A model generated the notes under the pieces. It saw nothing but the letters and a program-made list of their open reading frames with translations. It was not told the origin of the DNA and did no database searches. From positions 1-38,901 of the forward strand of contig NZ_JABFHF010000040.1 in assembly GCF_015476655.1 (NCBI RefSeq): DNA of 38,901 bases, given 5' to 3'. Made by a program: the position numbers and the translations under genes. Positions 7,765-16,917 of this stretch are shown piece by piece. The stretch comes from Aquiflexum lacus. GTDB taxonomy: Bacteria; Bacteroidota; Bacteroidia; Cytophagales; Cyclobacteriaceae. Each line of letters opens with the position of its first letter. Positions within the stretch are counted from its first letter, which is position 1.

Positions 7765-8586
7765 ATGCTTGCAAATAAAACTGTTATTGAGCCTTCGAAA
7801 GGCTGGAAATTTATTGACTTCCATGAATTATGGAAGTACAAAGACCTGTTATATTTTCTGACAGTCAGGGGTATCAAAGCCCGCTATGCCCAATCTGTAT
7901 TGGGAGTGGGTTGGGCTATTATTCAGCCTTTGTTTACTACTTTGGTATTTACAGTTGTTTTTGGTGGATTAGCAAAGGTAGATTCGGATGGCATGCCTTA
8001 TATTTTATTTTCTTATTTGGCTTTATGGCCCTGGAATTACTTCTCGGGTACATTGTCTGAATCGGCAAACAGTCTGGTAGCAAATGCGGGGATGATTACC
8101 AAAGTATATTTCCCGAGACTCATTTTACCTTTAGCAGCGATTTTCTCCAAATTGCTGGATTTTATGATTTCATTCGTTATCCTTCTAGTTCTTCTGATTT
8201 ATTTTAAAGTTGTTCCGGGTCTTGGGATTGTGTTCCTTCCTTTGTTACTGATTCAGTTGTTGTTGTGTTCTTTGGGAATTGGAATGGTCCTTTCAGCCAT
8301 GGCTGTACAGTACAGGGACGTGAAATATGCCTTGGGATTTATTGTACAGCTGTTGCTTTATACCGCACCTGTGGTGTATAGCACAACAGCTGTCCCTGAA
8401 GAATGGCAGTTTGTATATTCACTCAATCCTATGGTTGGAGTGATTGAAGGCATCCGTGCCATGTTCTTGGATAGACCAATGCCCTGGGAGTGGATTTGGC
8501 CCGGTGCAATTGTCGGGTTCATTTTGTTTGTTTTTGGTCTGTTTTATTTCCGCCGAATGGAGAAAGTGTTTGCTGATGTGGCTTGA
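7765..8586 (+). CDS. wzm: ABC-2 type polysaccharide exporter permease
   Basis: The 273-aa protein has about six membrane segments and the hallmarks of Wzm/TagG permeases: RGIKARYAQSVLGVGWAIIQPL (residues about 34-55), a QYRDVKYALGFIVQ cytoplasmic coupling segment, and FVYSLNPMVGVIEGIR near the C-terminus. With the Wzt ATPase encoded after a 155-nt gap it would form the channel that exports undecaprenyl-linked O-polysaccharide to the periplasm. The ATG abuts the stop of the preceding gene. Confidence 0.93.
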   Translation: MLANKTVIEPSKGWKFIDFHELWKYKDLLYFLTVRGIKARYAQSVLGVGWAIIQPLFTTLVFTVVFGGLAKVDSDGMPYILFSYLALWPWNYFSGTLSESANSLVANAGMITKVYFPRLILPLAAIFSKLLDFMISFVILLVLLIYFKVVPGLGIVFLPLLLIQLLLCSLGIGMVLSAMAVQYRDVKYALGFIVQLLLYTAPVVYSTTAVPEEWQFVYSLNPMVGVIEGIRAMFLDRPMPWEWIWPGAIVGFILFVFGLFYFRRMEKVFADVA

Positions 8587-8741
8587 TTTAGATTCAAGAT
8601 GCAAGATACAAGATACAAGACTGGTGCAGTCAAAAATTTGGAAATTTGTGTTAGAGAAAAAGGTGCTGAGAGAGGAAAAAAAACCAAGAAAGGGAGTTTG
8701 AAAATAAGGTGTAATAAAATTATAATTCAGGATTTTTAAAA
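8587..8741. repeat. Spacer between wzm and wzt with degenerate short repeats
   Basis: The spacer begins with a run of GATTCAAGATGCAAGATACAAGA-type heptamer-like units (8590-8622). These resemble the degenerate arrays at 2575-2680, 32648-32740 and 36206-36345. The array separates two genes that are normally adjacent. Confidence 0.5.
8697..8728 (+). promoter_or_regulatory. Possible promoter before wzt
   Basis: TTTG at 8697-8700 is followed after 20 nt by TATAATTC (8721-8728). This partly fits the Bacteroidota promoter pattern (TTTG, about 19 nt, TAnnTTTG), but the second element is poor. It would give wzt its own start of transcription downstream of the repeat array. Confidence 0.25.
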
Positions 8742-10013
8742 ATGTCGGATACAATAATCAAAGTAGAAAATCTTTCCAAGCGCTACCGTATAGGCTTGCA
8801 GGAAAAAAAGGCAGATACTTTTGCGCAGCAGATGGTCAATGTGCTGAAATATCCTATTGATAATTTCAGAAAGATCCAAAACCTTGGAAAATTTCAAGAT
8901 AATGAGGAAGGTGTACATTGGGCTTTAAAAGATGTCAGTTTTGAGGTAAAGCAGGGGGAAGTACTGGGGATTATCGGTAAGAATGGTGCAGGAAAATCTA
9001 CTTTGCTTAAAATCTTATCGAAAATCACTGAACCCACCTCTGGCAGAATAGAAATGAATGGCCGGGTAGCAGCCTTGCTGGAAGTTGGGACTGGATTCCA
9101 TCCGGAACTGACAGGTAGGGAAAATATCTATATGAACGGCACCATCCTTGGGATGACCAAAAAGGAAATCGATCGCAAACTGGAGGAAATTATAGACTTC
9201 TCAGGAGTAGAAAAGTATGTGGATACGCCTGTTAAGTTTTATTCTTCTGGTATGCGGGTAAGGTTGGGATTTTCAGTTGCTGCTCATTTAGAACCTGAGA
9301 TTTTAATTATTGATGAGGTTTTGGCAGTGGGTGATTTTGAATTTCAGAAAAAATGCCTCGGTAAAATAGAAGATGTGAGTAAGAACCAGGGAAGAACGGT
9401 ATTGTTTGTATCGCATCAATTAGGAACAATAAACCAATTATGCAATAGTGCCATTTGGATGAATAACGGCCAAATCGAACAATTGGGCAAGACAAGAAAA
9501 ATAATAAAAGAATATATTAGTAGTATTTCAGATATTAAGAGCGAGCAATTTGAAGCTACAGGAATAGAGTTAGAGAAACAATATCATATTAAAAAATTTG
9601 CATTAATAAATACTGAAGGAAAAGCATCTCTTAATTTTGGCACAAATGAACATATTAAGATAAAAGTTGATTTTGGATTCTCAAATAGAAAAAATAACAT
9701 AGAAATAGCAATTGCACTATTCGATTATAACGAAAACAGAATTTTCACTATACATGAACCATTATTTCGAAATAACACACTGTTAGATAAAAAACAAGGT
9801 AGTATTGTATTTGAACTTCCCCCGAATTATTTAACTCCAGGATCTTATCACTTTGTTGCAACAATTCATATACCTCATTTGGAATCATTTCATTTGATTG
9901 AAAAAGTTTGTGTATTTTCCATAGTGGAAACTGGAAGTAATTTTTCTGATTACGAAGGAATAAATATTGGAGTTGTATTTCCTCAATATAGAATTATAGA
10001 TGATTATGTTTAG
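8742..10013 (+). CDS. wzt: ABC exporter ATPase with C-terminal carbohydrate-binding domain
   Basis: The 423-aa protein has a full nucleotide-binding domain: Walker A GKNGAGKST (79-87), signature YSSGM (167-171), Walker B ILIIDE (187-192) and the switch His225. Residues about 260-420 form a separate beta-rich domain, as in Wzt proteins that read the capped non-reducing end of O-antigen before export. It works with the permease encoded just upstream. The DNA is of average composition through the ATPase part but becomes clearly A+T richer from about 9490, where the C-terminal domain begins, matching the A+T-rich genes that follow. Its 3' end overlaps the next gene by 14 nt. Confidence 0.93.
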   Translation: MSDTIIKVENLSKRYRIGLQEKKADTFAQQMVNVLKYPIDNFRKIQNLGKFQDNEEGVHWALKDVSFEVKQGEVLGIIGKNGAGKSTLLKILSKITEPTSGRIEMNGRVAALLEVGTGFHPELTGRENIYMNGTILGMTKKEIDRKLEEIIDFSGVEKYVDTPVKFYSSGMRVRLGFSVAAHLEPEILIIDEVLAVGDFEFQKKCLGKIEDVSKNQGRTVLFVSHQLGTINQLCNSAIWMNNGQIEQLGKTRKIIKEYISSISDIKSEQFEATGIELEKQYHIKKFALINTEGKASLNFGTNEHIKIKVDFGFSNRKNNIEIAIALFDYNENRIFTIHEPLFRNNTLLDKKQGSIVFELPPNYLTPGSYHFVATIHIPHLESFHLIEKVCVFSIVETGSNFSDYEGINIGVVFPQYRIIDDYV

Positions 10014-10950
10014 AAAGTTGTTTGATAAAATAAAAAATAGTTTAGCTTCTGAAGTTGCGTTAAAGGTTTCTAAAGAAATTGAAAAAAAATATAATAGAAG
10101 ACAGAATTTTGACAATTTGGCATTATTAATTGCCCAACAGAATATTGAATTTATAAAAAAAAAACAAAATATTACTAATTTGTCTGATGTTGAGATGAAG
10201 GTATTCTCACAGATGGGGGAGGATGGGATAATTCAATATTTAATTAATAACATAAATATTTCTTCAAAAAGATTTGTCGAGTTCGGAGTTGAAGATTATA
10301 CAGAAAGCAATACACGGTTTTTATTAATGAACAATAATTGGGAGGGGATGATATTTGATGGAAATGAATCCAATATGAAAGATGTATACCAAAGAGAATA
10401 TGCCTGGCGGCATACCCTGACTGCGAAACATGCGTTTGTCACAAAAGATAATATAAATTCCTTATTATTAGAAAATGGATTTAGCGGCAATATTGGTTTA
10501 CTGAGTATTGATATTGATGGAAATGATTATTGGGTATGGGACTCAATAGACGTAATAAACCCTGATATTGTTATATGCGAATATAATAGTGTTTTTGGCT
10601 CTGAGAGGGCAATTACAATTCCATATAATGAAAATTTTTATTTATTAAATTATCATTACAGCAATTTATATTTTGGAGCTTCTCTTATGGCACTTTGTTA
10701 TCTTGCCGAAAAGAAGGGATATGTCTTGGTAGGAACTAATTCAGCTGGTAGTAATGCTTTTTTTGTAAAATTTGACAAAGCCCAAAATTTAAAAATTTTT
10801 AACGCAAAAGAAGGTTTTAATGATTCAAAATTTAGGTCAAGTAGAGATAAAAGTGGAAAGCTTACTTTTATAAGTGGAGAGCAACGCTATAATTTAATAA
10901 AAGGACTTAAGGTTATTAATGTTATCACTAATGAACTTGAAGAAATTTAG
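10000..10950 (+). CDS. FkbM-like methyltransferase-fold protein, function unclear
   Basis: The 316-aa protein has an N-terminal helical part and then a Rossmann-like domain. VEFGVEDY (93-100) occupies the position of SAM motif I but lacks the usual GxGxG. IFDGNESN (118-125) resembles the acidic ribose-binding strand, and LSIDIDGNDYWVW (168-180) with VICEYNS (191-197) resembles the core of FkbM-type enzymes. I infer a methyltransferase or a related sugar-modifying enzyme. Either of the ATGs at 10000 and 10006 could be used; both overlap the end of wzt. The gene is strongly A+T rich. Its neighbour downstream is a clearer FkbM protein. Confidence 0.6.
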   Translation: MIMFRKLFDKIKNSLASEVALKVSKEIEKKYNRRQNFDNLALLIAQQNIEFIKKKQNITNLSDVEMKVFSQMGEDGIIQYLINNINISSKRFVEFGVEDYTESNTRFLLMNNNWEGMIFDGNESNMKDVYQREYAWRHTLTAKHAFVTKDNINSLLLENGFSGNIGLLSIDIDGNDYWVWDSIDVINPDIVICEYNSVFGSERAITIPYNENFYLLNYHYSNLYFGASLMALCYLAEKKGYVLVGTNSAGSNAFFVKFDKAQNLKIFNAKEGFNDSKFRSSRDKSGKLTFISGEQRYNLIKGLKVINVITNELEEI

Positions 10951-11887
10951 CATCACAGAGATTATTTATAATTATCTACTGCGATCTTATAAAAGCCGTG
11001 GCAAAAAATGGTGGGATTATTTGTGGAATAACTTTGTAAGTTCAAAAAATCAAAAAGTAACAACACTTATTCACGGTCATTCAATGTTAGTAAATTCAGG
11101 CTATTCCTACCCATTATTTTCAAGAATGTTTAAGGAGTATAACAACCCATTACTTGAACTTGCGTATCATGTTTTTAAACAAAAAAAAGATAAGATATCA
11201 ATAATCGATGTTGGTGCAGCTGTTGGTGATACTTTTTTCTTAATCAATGCAAATATTAAGAATGCTATAGGTCAATCTATTTGTATTGATGGAGATCCTG
11301 ACTTCTACGAATATCTGAAATTCAATCTTAAATGCTTTAGTGAGGTTAATTGTGTAAATGCTTTATTATCTGATAAAGATGATGAATACATAAGAGAGCT
11401 GATTCGAATACATCCTGGTACTGCAAGTGCACAGGGGGTTACAAAAAAAACATCTATTAGTTTGGATACGTTATTCGAATTAAACCCTCTTAATCAAGTA
11501 GATATAATTAAAATTGATGTAGACGGTTATGATGGTGTAGTATTAAATGGGGCAAGAAATATACTTAGAAAATTTAAACCTTATATTATCTTTGAATGGC
11601 ATCCTATTCTTTACAATAACACTGGCAATAATGTTATTCTACCTTATGAAGTTTTATATGGTGAAGGTTATGATAAGTTTATTTTTTTTACAAAATATGG
11701 AGTATTTAGTCACTTCATGTCGGGAGTTAATCATGACCAACTATATATGCATGAAAAATTATCTTTACGAAACGTATTTGATTATGATTGGCATTATGAT
11801 GTTATAGCTTTACATAAAAGCCAAGATTTAGATGCTTCTGTATTGGCAGAATGTGCTTTTTCAAGAAGAAAAATAAGTCCGTATTGA
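10919..11887 (+). CDS. FkbM family methyltransferase
   Basis: IIDVGAAVGD (residues 95-104) is SAM motif I, and ICIDGDPDFYEYL follows as the ribose-binding strand. DIIKIDVDGYDGVVLNGA (195-212) is the FkbM signature, and FEWHP (225-229) follows it. FkbM enzymes O-methylate sugars or polyketides; here sugar methylation of the glycan is likely. The frame overlaps the previous gene by 32 nt from the first ATG, or 20 nt if the ATG at 10931 is used, which is equally plausible. It is A+T rich like its neighbours. Confidence 0.82.
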   Translation: MLSLMNLKKFSITEIIYNYLLRSYKSRGKKWWDYLWNNFVSSKNQKVTTLIHGHSMLVNSGYSYPLFSRMFKEYNNPLLELAYHVFKQKKDKISIIDVGAAVGDTFFLINANIKNAIGQSICIDGDPDFYEYLKFNLKCFSEVNCVNALLSDKDDEYIRELIRIHPGTASAQGVTKKTSISLDTLFELNPLNQVDIIKIDVDGYDGVVLNGARNILRKFKPYIIFEWHPILYNNTGNNVILPYEVLYGEGYDKFIFFTKYGVFSHFMSGVNHDQLYMHEKLSLRNVFDYDWHYDVIALHKSQDLDASVLAECAFSRRKISPY

Positions 11888-11894
11888 TTCATTA

Positions 11895-13130
11895 ATGAAA
11901 AAAGAAAATATTAAAGTTTCTTACGATGCTACATGGTTAGCTGAGTATAACAAATTGAATGTTATGCATGGTGGCCTTAGGGTTAGTATTGAATTAATTT
12001 CACGTATGAATAAAGAAAATGATGTTGATGTTTTCTTTGCTGTTAATAAATGGGATCCGGCATTATTAAATTCGTTACGTTCATTAGTGTTAGAAAAATA
12101 TGGATATAATAAATCTAGAATCCTTAACAACAATTTTAATATAAACTATCCAAACATTGAAAGTAAAATTTTATCAAAGATTAATAATTTTTTAAACTCT
12201 AAAATACATAATAATAGAATTTTTAACTCTAAAAGTTTGGCAAATATTGACATCTATCATACACCTCTTGAGGCAATACCAAAAGAGGTAAAGCACTTTA
12301 AGCATATAAAAAAAGTTTTTACTTCTCATGATTTAATGCCCTTTGTTCGTCCAGATATTTCTCCACCTAGATTTTATGATATATTAAAGCCTGCATATGA
12401 TTCAATTGATGAAACAACAACTGTGATTGCAGTATCAAATTCAACGAAAACAGATTTGTTGAACTATAGGACTGACTTAAAGGAAGAACAAGTTAAAGTA
12501 GTGTATATTGCTGCAGATAAAAATGTATTTTATCCAAATGAGGGTTTGACGCAATTTAACTACATGAAAATAAAATATAATTTTCAATTTGAGGGTTATT
12601 TACTTTGTTTAAATAGAATTCAAAAGTATAAAAATACTCAATTAGTAATTGATGTATATATTGATTTGGTCAATGAGGGCCATTTAGAAGATATTGGTTT
12701 ATTGCTTATCGGGACATTTGAAAGTAGTAAAGTTAAGAGTGAATATCTTTTGAAGTATTCTAAATATAAAATTAAATTTATTGACTTTGTACCCGATGAA
12801 GAATTGTCTATTTTTTATTCTAACAGTATTTGTTTCATTTACATGTCACTTTTTGAAGGTTTTGGACTTCCGATATTAGAAGCGATGCAATGTGGTACTC
12901 CAGTAATTTGCTCATCAGTTAAATCGTTACCTGAAATTTCTGGGGATGCATGTATTATTCAAGATCCTTATGATAAAGTGTTGTTAGCAAATAATATTTT
13001 GAAAATATGTGAAAATGAATCTTTACGTAATTATTTGATGTATAAGGGTATAATACAGTCTCAGCAATTTTCTTGGGAAAAGCATATAAAAGAGGTTAAA
13101 CAAATCTATTATAATATTCTATCCGATTAA
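11895..13130 (+). CDS. GT4 family glycosyltransferase
   Basis: The 411-aa GT-B type protein has an N-terminal domain with [10 protein letters not shown] (25-34) and [10 protein letters not shown] (141-150). Its C-terminal nucleotide-sugar domain has [11 protein letters not shown] (237-247) and the EX7E motif within [17 protein letters not shown] (E321, E329). It transfers a sugar from a nucleotide donor with retention of configuration, probably at the cytoplasmic membrane face. The donor cannot be predicted. The stop overlaps the next start by 1 nt. The coding sequence is very A+T rich. Confidence 0.92.
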   Translation: MKKENIKVSYDATWLAEYNKLNVMHGGLRVSIELISRMNKENDVDVFFAVNKWDPALLNSLRSLVLEKYGYNKSRILNNNFNINYPNIESKILSKINNFLNSKIHNNRIFNSKSLANIDIYHTPLEAIPKEVKHFKHIKKVFTSHDLMPFVRPDISPPRFYDILKPAYDSIDETTTVIAVSNSTKTDLLNYRTDLKEEQVKVVYIAADKNVFYPNEGLTQFNYMKIKYNFQFEGYLLCLNRIQKYKNTQLVIDVYIDLVNEGHLEDIGLLLIGTFESSKVKSEYLLKYSKYKIKFIDFVPDEELSIFYSNSICFIYMSLFEGFGLPILEAMQCGTPVICSSVKSLPEISGDACIIQDPYDKVLLANNILKICENESLRNYLMYKGIIQSQQFSWEKHIKEVKQIYYNILSD

Positions 13131-14257
13131 TGATAAAACCAAAACCTATTGCCTATTATCTACCTCAGTATCATCCTATTCCTGAAAACGACTACTGGTG
13201 GGGCAAGGGTTTTACAGAATGGACTAATGTAACCAAGGCTCGACCATTATTTAAAGGACATTATCAGCCTCGATATCCTGCTGATTTGGGATATTATGAT
13301 TTGAGGGTTCCAGAGGTTAGAGAAGAGCAAGCAAAATTGGCTAAAGAAAACGGAATTTATGGTTTTTGTTATTATCATTATTGGTTTGGAGATGGGAAAC
13401 AGTTGTTAGAAAGACCATTTAATGAAGTAATAGAATCAGGAAAACCGGATCTTCCATTTATGTTATGTTGGGCTAACCAAACTTGGAAAGGGATATGGTT
13501 TGGAGAGGGGGAAGGAAAAATTTTAATTCAACAAAGCTATCCAGGTATTGAAGATTATGAAAATCATTTTAAATTTTTAGTGAAGGCTTTTAAAGATAAA
13601 AGATACATTACCATAGAAGGGAAACCTGTATTTCAAGTTTATATGCCTATGGACATTCCTGACCTCCCCCAATTTGTTTCAGTTTTTAGGAAATTAGCGG
13701 CAGAATATGGATTAAATGGTATTTATCTTATGGCATGTAATGTTCAGATTAATTGGAATCCCTATGATTATGGATTTGACGGTGTTGTGAGTAGTTTATT
13801 TCACACTTTCAGGTTTAAAGAAAAAAATACGACATTTAAACAAGGCACTTTAATGGGTAAAGTAGAATGGAAATGGAAGAAATTTATCGAGGGAAAGCCC
13901 ATAGAGAGTCGAAGGAAGCCTAAAATCTATAATTACCAAGATGTCATTAACCTAATATCTCAATGGCCAAATAAAGATTATGATTATTTTCCAATGATAA
14001 TTCCTGATTGGGATAATTCTGCCAGAGCCGGAACTAAATCCATGATTCTAAAAGGATCAACTCCTGAAAAGTGGAAAAACCAAGTTGAAAAAGCTATTAA
14101 ATATGCAAATAGTTCTAAAGTTTCAGACAAGCTTATTTTTATTAAATCTTGGAATGAATGGGCGGAAGGAAATTATTTAGAACCAGACCGAAGATGGGGA
14201 AGCTTATATTTAGAAGCAATTAAAAACTGTATTGAGTTAAATTGCAATGATGAATAA
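13130..14257 (+). CDS. WbsX-family glycosyltransferase-like protein
   Basis: The 375-aa protein carries the typical WbsX blocks: IAYYLPQYHPIPEND (7-21), GFTEWTNVTKARPLF (27-41), GIYGFCYYHYWF (75-86), CWANQTW (113-119) and, near the C-terminus, SWNEWAEGNYLEPD. The family (Glyco_tran_WbsX, related to GH99-type barrels) is common in O-antigen and rhamnan loci. Members are thought to act on the growing glycan, but whether as transferase or hydrolase is not established for this one. It overlaps the preceding gene by 1 nt, consistent with operon membership. Confidence 0.9.
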   Translation: MIKPKPIAYYLPQYHPIPENDYWWGKGFTEWTNVTKARPLFKGHYQPRYPADLGYYDLRVPEVREEQAKLAKENGIYGFCYYHYWFGDGKQLLERPFNEVIESGKPDLPFMLCWANQTWKGIWFGEGEGKILIQQSYPGIEDYENHFKFLVKAFKDKRYITIEGKPVFQVYMPMDIPDLPQFVSVFRKLAAEYGLNGIYLMACNVQINWNPYDYGFDGVVSSLFHTFRFKEKNTTFKQGTLMGKVEWKWKKFIEGKPIESRRKPKIYNYQDVINLISQWPNKDYDYFPMIIPDWDNSARAGTKSMILKGSTPEKWKNQVEKAIKYANSSKVSDKLIFIKSWNEWAEGNYLEPDRRWGSLYLEAIKNCIELNCNDE

Positions 14258-14291
14258 TTATTGTTATTTGTTTTACGTATTTTATTAAGAA

Positions 14292-15233
14292 TTGAATCCT
14301 AACCCTCTAGTATCTATTTTGATTCCCAATTACAATAAGGGGAGTTTTATCAAAGAAACTTTAGATTCAGTTTTGAATCAAAGTTTTTCTAATTGGGAAT
14401 GTATTATCGTAGATGATCATAGCACAGATGATTCCTGGGAGATTATGGAGGTATATGCTCATTTGGATTCTAGATTCAAGATCTTCAAAAGACCCTTAGA
14501 AAGAAGAAAAGGTGGCAATGCAGCTAGAAACTTTGGCTTTGAGCAATCAAAAGGTGAATATATCAATTGGCTGGATTCTGATGATATTTTATCAGAGAAT
14601 TTTCTCGATGATAAATTGATGATTTTTCATAAGGAACCACAATTAGATTTAGTGTACTCAGATATTCGCGAGTTTACCGAAAATATCAAAAAAGCAAAAG
14701 TCATAGATAGACTAGATCTTTTGAAAGATTATATAAATCCTCCATTGGAATATATGAGAGGGAATTTTTGGATTCAGACAGGTTTACCTTTATTTAAAAA
14801 AAGCTATTTGAAAAATTATTCAAAATATTTTGATGAAAATTTATTGATGGGACAGGAGGCGGAATTTTTTATAAGACTATTATTAGATAAACCAAATTTG
14901 AAATTCTGTCCTGATTCTATAATGTATTACAGAAGACATCAGGAATCCTATATGACTAATTTTTATCAGCTTCCTTTTTCAGAAAAATATTTACTTACTT
15001 ATCTACCTAATAAGCTTCATTTTATTGAGTTTTGGAAAAAAAATAAACTCACACCTGAAACTTTAAATTTTTTTAGAAATGTATTTAATGACATGCTTTT
15101 GTTTTTACCAGTGTTTTCTACAGAGTTTTGGGATTTACTTTTTTTGGGAACAAGACACAATCTATTTAAAGGAAGGTTTCAAGGGGTAAAAATCCTTGGC
15201 ATCAGGGTTCTTAAATCCGTCAAACTAATTTGA
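14292..15233 (+). CDS. GT2 family glycosyltransferase
   Basis: The 313-aa GT-A protein starts with VSILIPNYNKGSFIKETLDS (7-26), then DDHSTD (41-46), GGNAARN (74-80) and the metal-binding LDSDD (94-98). The C-terminal third includes YYRRHQESYM, which fits acceptor-side elements of such enzymes. The start is a TTG at 14292; no ATG is near the first strand. A 34-nt gap separates it from the WbsX gene and a 4-nt TTGA overlap joins it to the next gene. Confidence 0.9.
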   Translation: MNPNPLVSILIPNYNKGSFIKETLDSVLNQSFSNWECIIVDDHSTDDSWEIMEVYAHLDSRFKIFKRPLERRKGGNAARNFGFEQSKGEYINWLDSDDILSENFLDDKLMIFHKEPQLDLVYSDIREFTENIKKAKVIDRLDLLKDYINPPLEYMRGNFWIQTGLPLFKKSYLKNYSKYFDENLLMGQEAEFFIRLLLDKPNLKFCPDSIMYYRRHQESYMTNFYQLPFSEKYLLTYLPNKLHFIEFWKKNKLTPETLNFFRNVFNDMLLFLPVFSTEFWDLLFLGTRHNLFKGRFQGVKILGIRVLKSVKLI

Positions 15234-15997
15234 TTCCCAAGGTTATCCATTATTGTTGGTTTGGCCCAAATCAGATGACCGACTTGGAAAATAATTGTAT
15301 CCAAAGCTGGAAAAAATGGCTACCTGATTATACCCTCAAATGCTGGGATGAAGATAATTTTAATTATAAGGCTCTTGAATTTACTCGGGAAGCATATAAA
15401 CTAAAAAAGTATGCATTTGTATCTGATGTTTGTCGGTTATACGCCTTATATCAGGAGGGTGGAATATATCTGGATACAGATATGTTAGTGTTAAAGGATT
15501 TTTCACCTTTGCTTGTGAATTCATTCTTTTTGGGAGAAGAAAAAAGTGAAGTGTTAAATGCCGCAATTCTTGGTTGTCAAAAAGGGCATCATGCCGTTAA
15601 AAAACTTTTGGAAGGTTACAAAAGTATTCCTTTCAGTTCTGAAAGTCCTATGAATATCCCATCTTATTTGACTTCTAATTTGGATAAAAGTAAAGTTAAA
15701 ATTTATCCAAATGAATATTTTTATCCACTCCCGTTTAAAAGTCGAGGAAAAGATTTTCGTCCTTTTATCCGACCTAATTCATTTGCAGTCCACCTTTGGA
15801 ATCACAGTTGGAAAGATGAGTGGTCATATCTTCATGATAAAAATTTCCGTAAAAGTTTTGAGGAATTTTTCAATGGAATAAGATTGAGAGGTTGGAAATT
15901 AAGGGACTTAAAGTTTGTTTTATCATTCTTAAAGTTTTGGCTTGCGGCTAGGTTCCCTAGTTTATATAAAAGTTTTGAAAAATCAAAGAGACGATGA
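15230..15997 (+). CDS. GT32 family glycosyltransferase (DXD sugar-binding type)
   Basis: The 255-aa protein begins IPKVIHYCWFGP (2-13), typical of GT32/Och1-like capsular transferases. The segment AFVSDVCRLYALYQEGG (62-78) leads to IYLDTD, with the DXD motif at Asp82-Thr83-Asp84. HLWNHSW near residue 190 is the usual C-terminal His-Trp block. These enzymes add alpha-linked hexoses in many capsule loci. The TTG start overlaps the preceding stop (TTGA), and its own end overlaps the next start (ATGA). Confidence 0.92.
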   Translation: MIPKVIHYCWFGPNQMTDLENNCIQSWKKWLPDYTLKCWDEDNFNYKALEFTREAYKLKKYAFVSDVCRLYALYQEGGIYLDTDMLVLKDFSPLLVNSFFLGEEKSEVLNAAILGCQKGHHAVKKLLEGYKSIPFSSESPMNIPSYLTSNLDKSKVKIYPNEYFYPLPFKSRGKDFRPFIRPNSFAVHLWNHSWKDEWSYLHDKNFRKSFEEFFNGIRLRGWKLRDLKFVLSFLKFWLAARFPSLYKSFEKSKRR

Positions 15998-16917
15998 AAA
16001 GAATAATTTCTGATTTTGATCAATTGATTCAGAACTTTAATTGCTCTGATGAAAAATTGATTATTTTATCCACTTATTTCACTTCCAAGATGGACCCTAT
16101 GAGGGCTTTTCAGCAAGCAGAGGATAATTTCGACTATTTTAAAAACTGGTATGACAGCGTAGATGAATTAGGGTTGTGGGGTGTGATTTTTTGTGATACC
16201 ATTTCAGAGGAGTTTAAGATGAAATATCAAACTGATAGAATTTCATTTGTCAGGTGCGCATTGGGGCCTCATTCGTTGAATGATGAGCGGTTTTTCATTT
16301 TTCATGAATTTGTCCAAAGTTTGAAATCAGATGCTTATGTTGTTTCTACTGATATCAATGATGTAATCATAAACAAGAACCCTTTAGAATTATTAGAATC
16401 CAATCCTGAAAAATTATTAATTGGAAGAGGAATTAGAAAGACCTGGAAAGATGGAGTATGGGCTCTCAAGGCTTTAAACCATTTTAATAGAAAATTAAAC
16501 AAAAAATTACCAGTTAGTTTTTTCAATTACCCTGTATTTACCCCCGGAACTATTGGAGGAAAAAAAGAGATGATACAAAAAATATATCAACAGATGATAT
16601 CTCTTTTTTCTGAACTTGGGGATGACGGAAATTATGATATGCAGGTATTCAATTATCTTATGAAAGAGCACTATTATCCTCAAAGTTCTATGTGGGATGG
16701 CATCATTCCTTTCTCGATAGCGAATTGGTATTATTATTTTTTATATAGGATTTCAAGAAAGTTTGAAAACGGGTATATAGCCTACAAATATGATGTGGTT
16801 ACTCCAGACGAAGGGATATGTTCCAATGATTTGATATATGCAGGTTTTCCATTTGTAAGTGTAGTTGGGAAATATGAAAAAAAGGGTGTGTCGGAAGCAT
16901 ATTTGATTCATAAATGA
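15994..16917 (+). CDS. Putative glycosyltransferase of unassigned family
   Basis: I cannot place this 307-aa protein in a named GT family. Features consistent with a GT-A fold are LIILSTYFTSK (22-32) as first strand, AYVVSTDINDVIINKNP (114-130) with an Asp-x-Asn-Asp group in the DXD position, FFNYPVFTPGTIGGKK (176-191), a typical acceptor-loop pattern, and DDGNYDMQVFNYLM (210-223). It is translationally coupled on both sides by ATGA overlaps, so it is a regular member of the operon. A transferase role is inferred from context and the acidic motif. Confidence 0.6.
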   Translation: MKRIISDFDQLIQNFNCSDEKLIILSTYFTSKMDPMRAFQQAEDNFDYFKNWYDSVDELGLWGVIFCDTISEEFKMKYQTDRISFVRCALGPHSLNDERFFIFHEFVQSLKSDAYVVSTDINDVIINKNPLELLESNPEKLLIGRGIRKTWKDGVWALKALNHFNRKLNKKLPVSFFNYPVFTPGTIGGKKEMIQKIYQQMISLFSELGDDGNYDMQVFNYLMKEHYYPQSSMWDGIIPFSIANWYYYFLYRISRKFENGYIAYKYDVVTPDEGICSNDLIYAGFPFVSVVGKYEKKGVSEAYLIHK

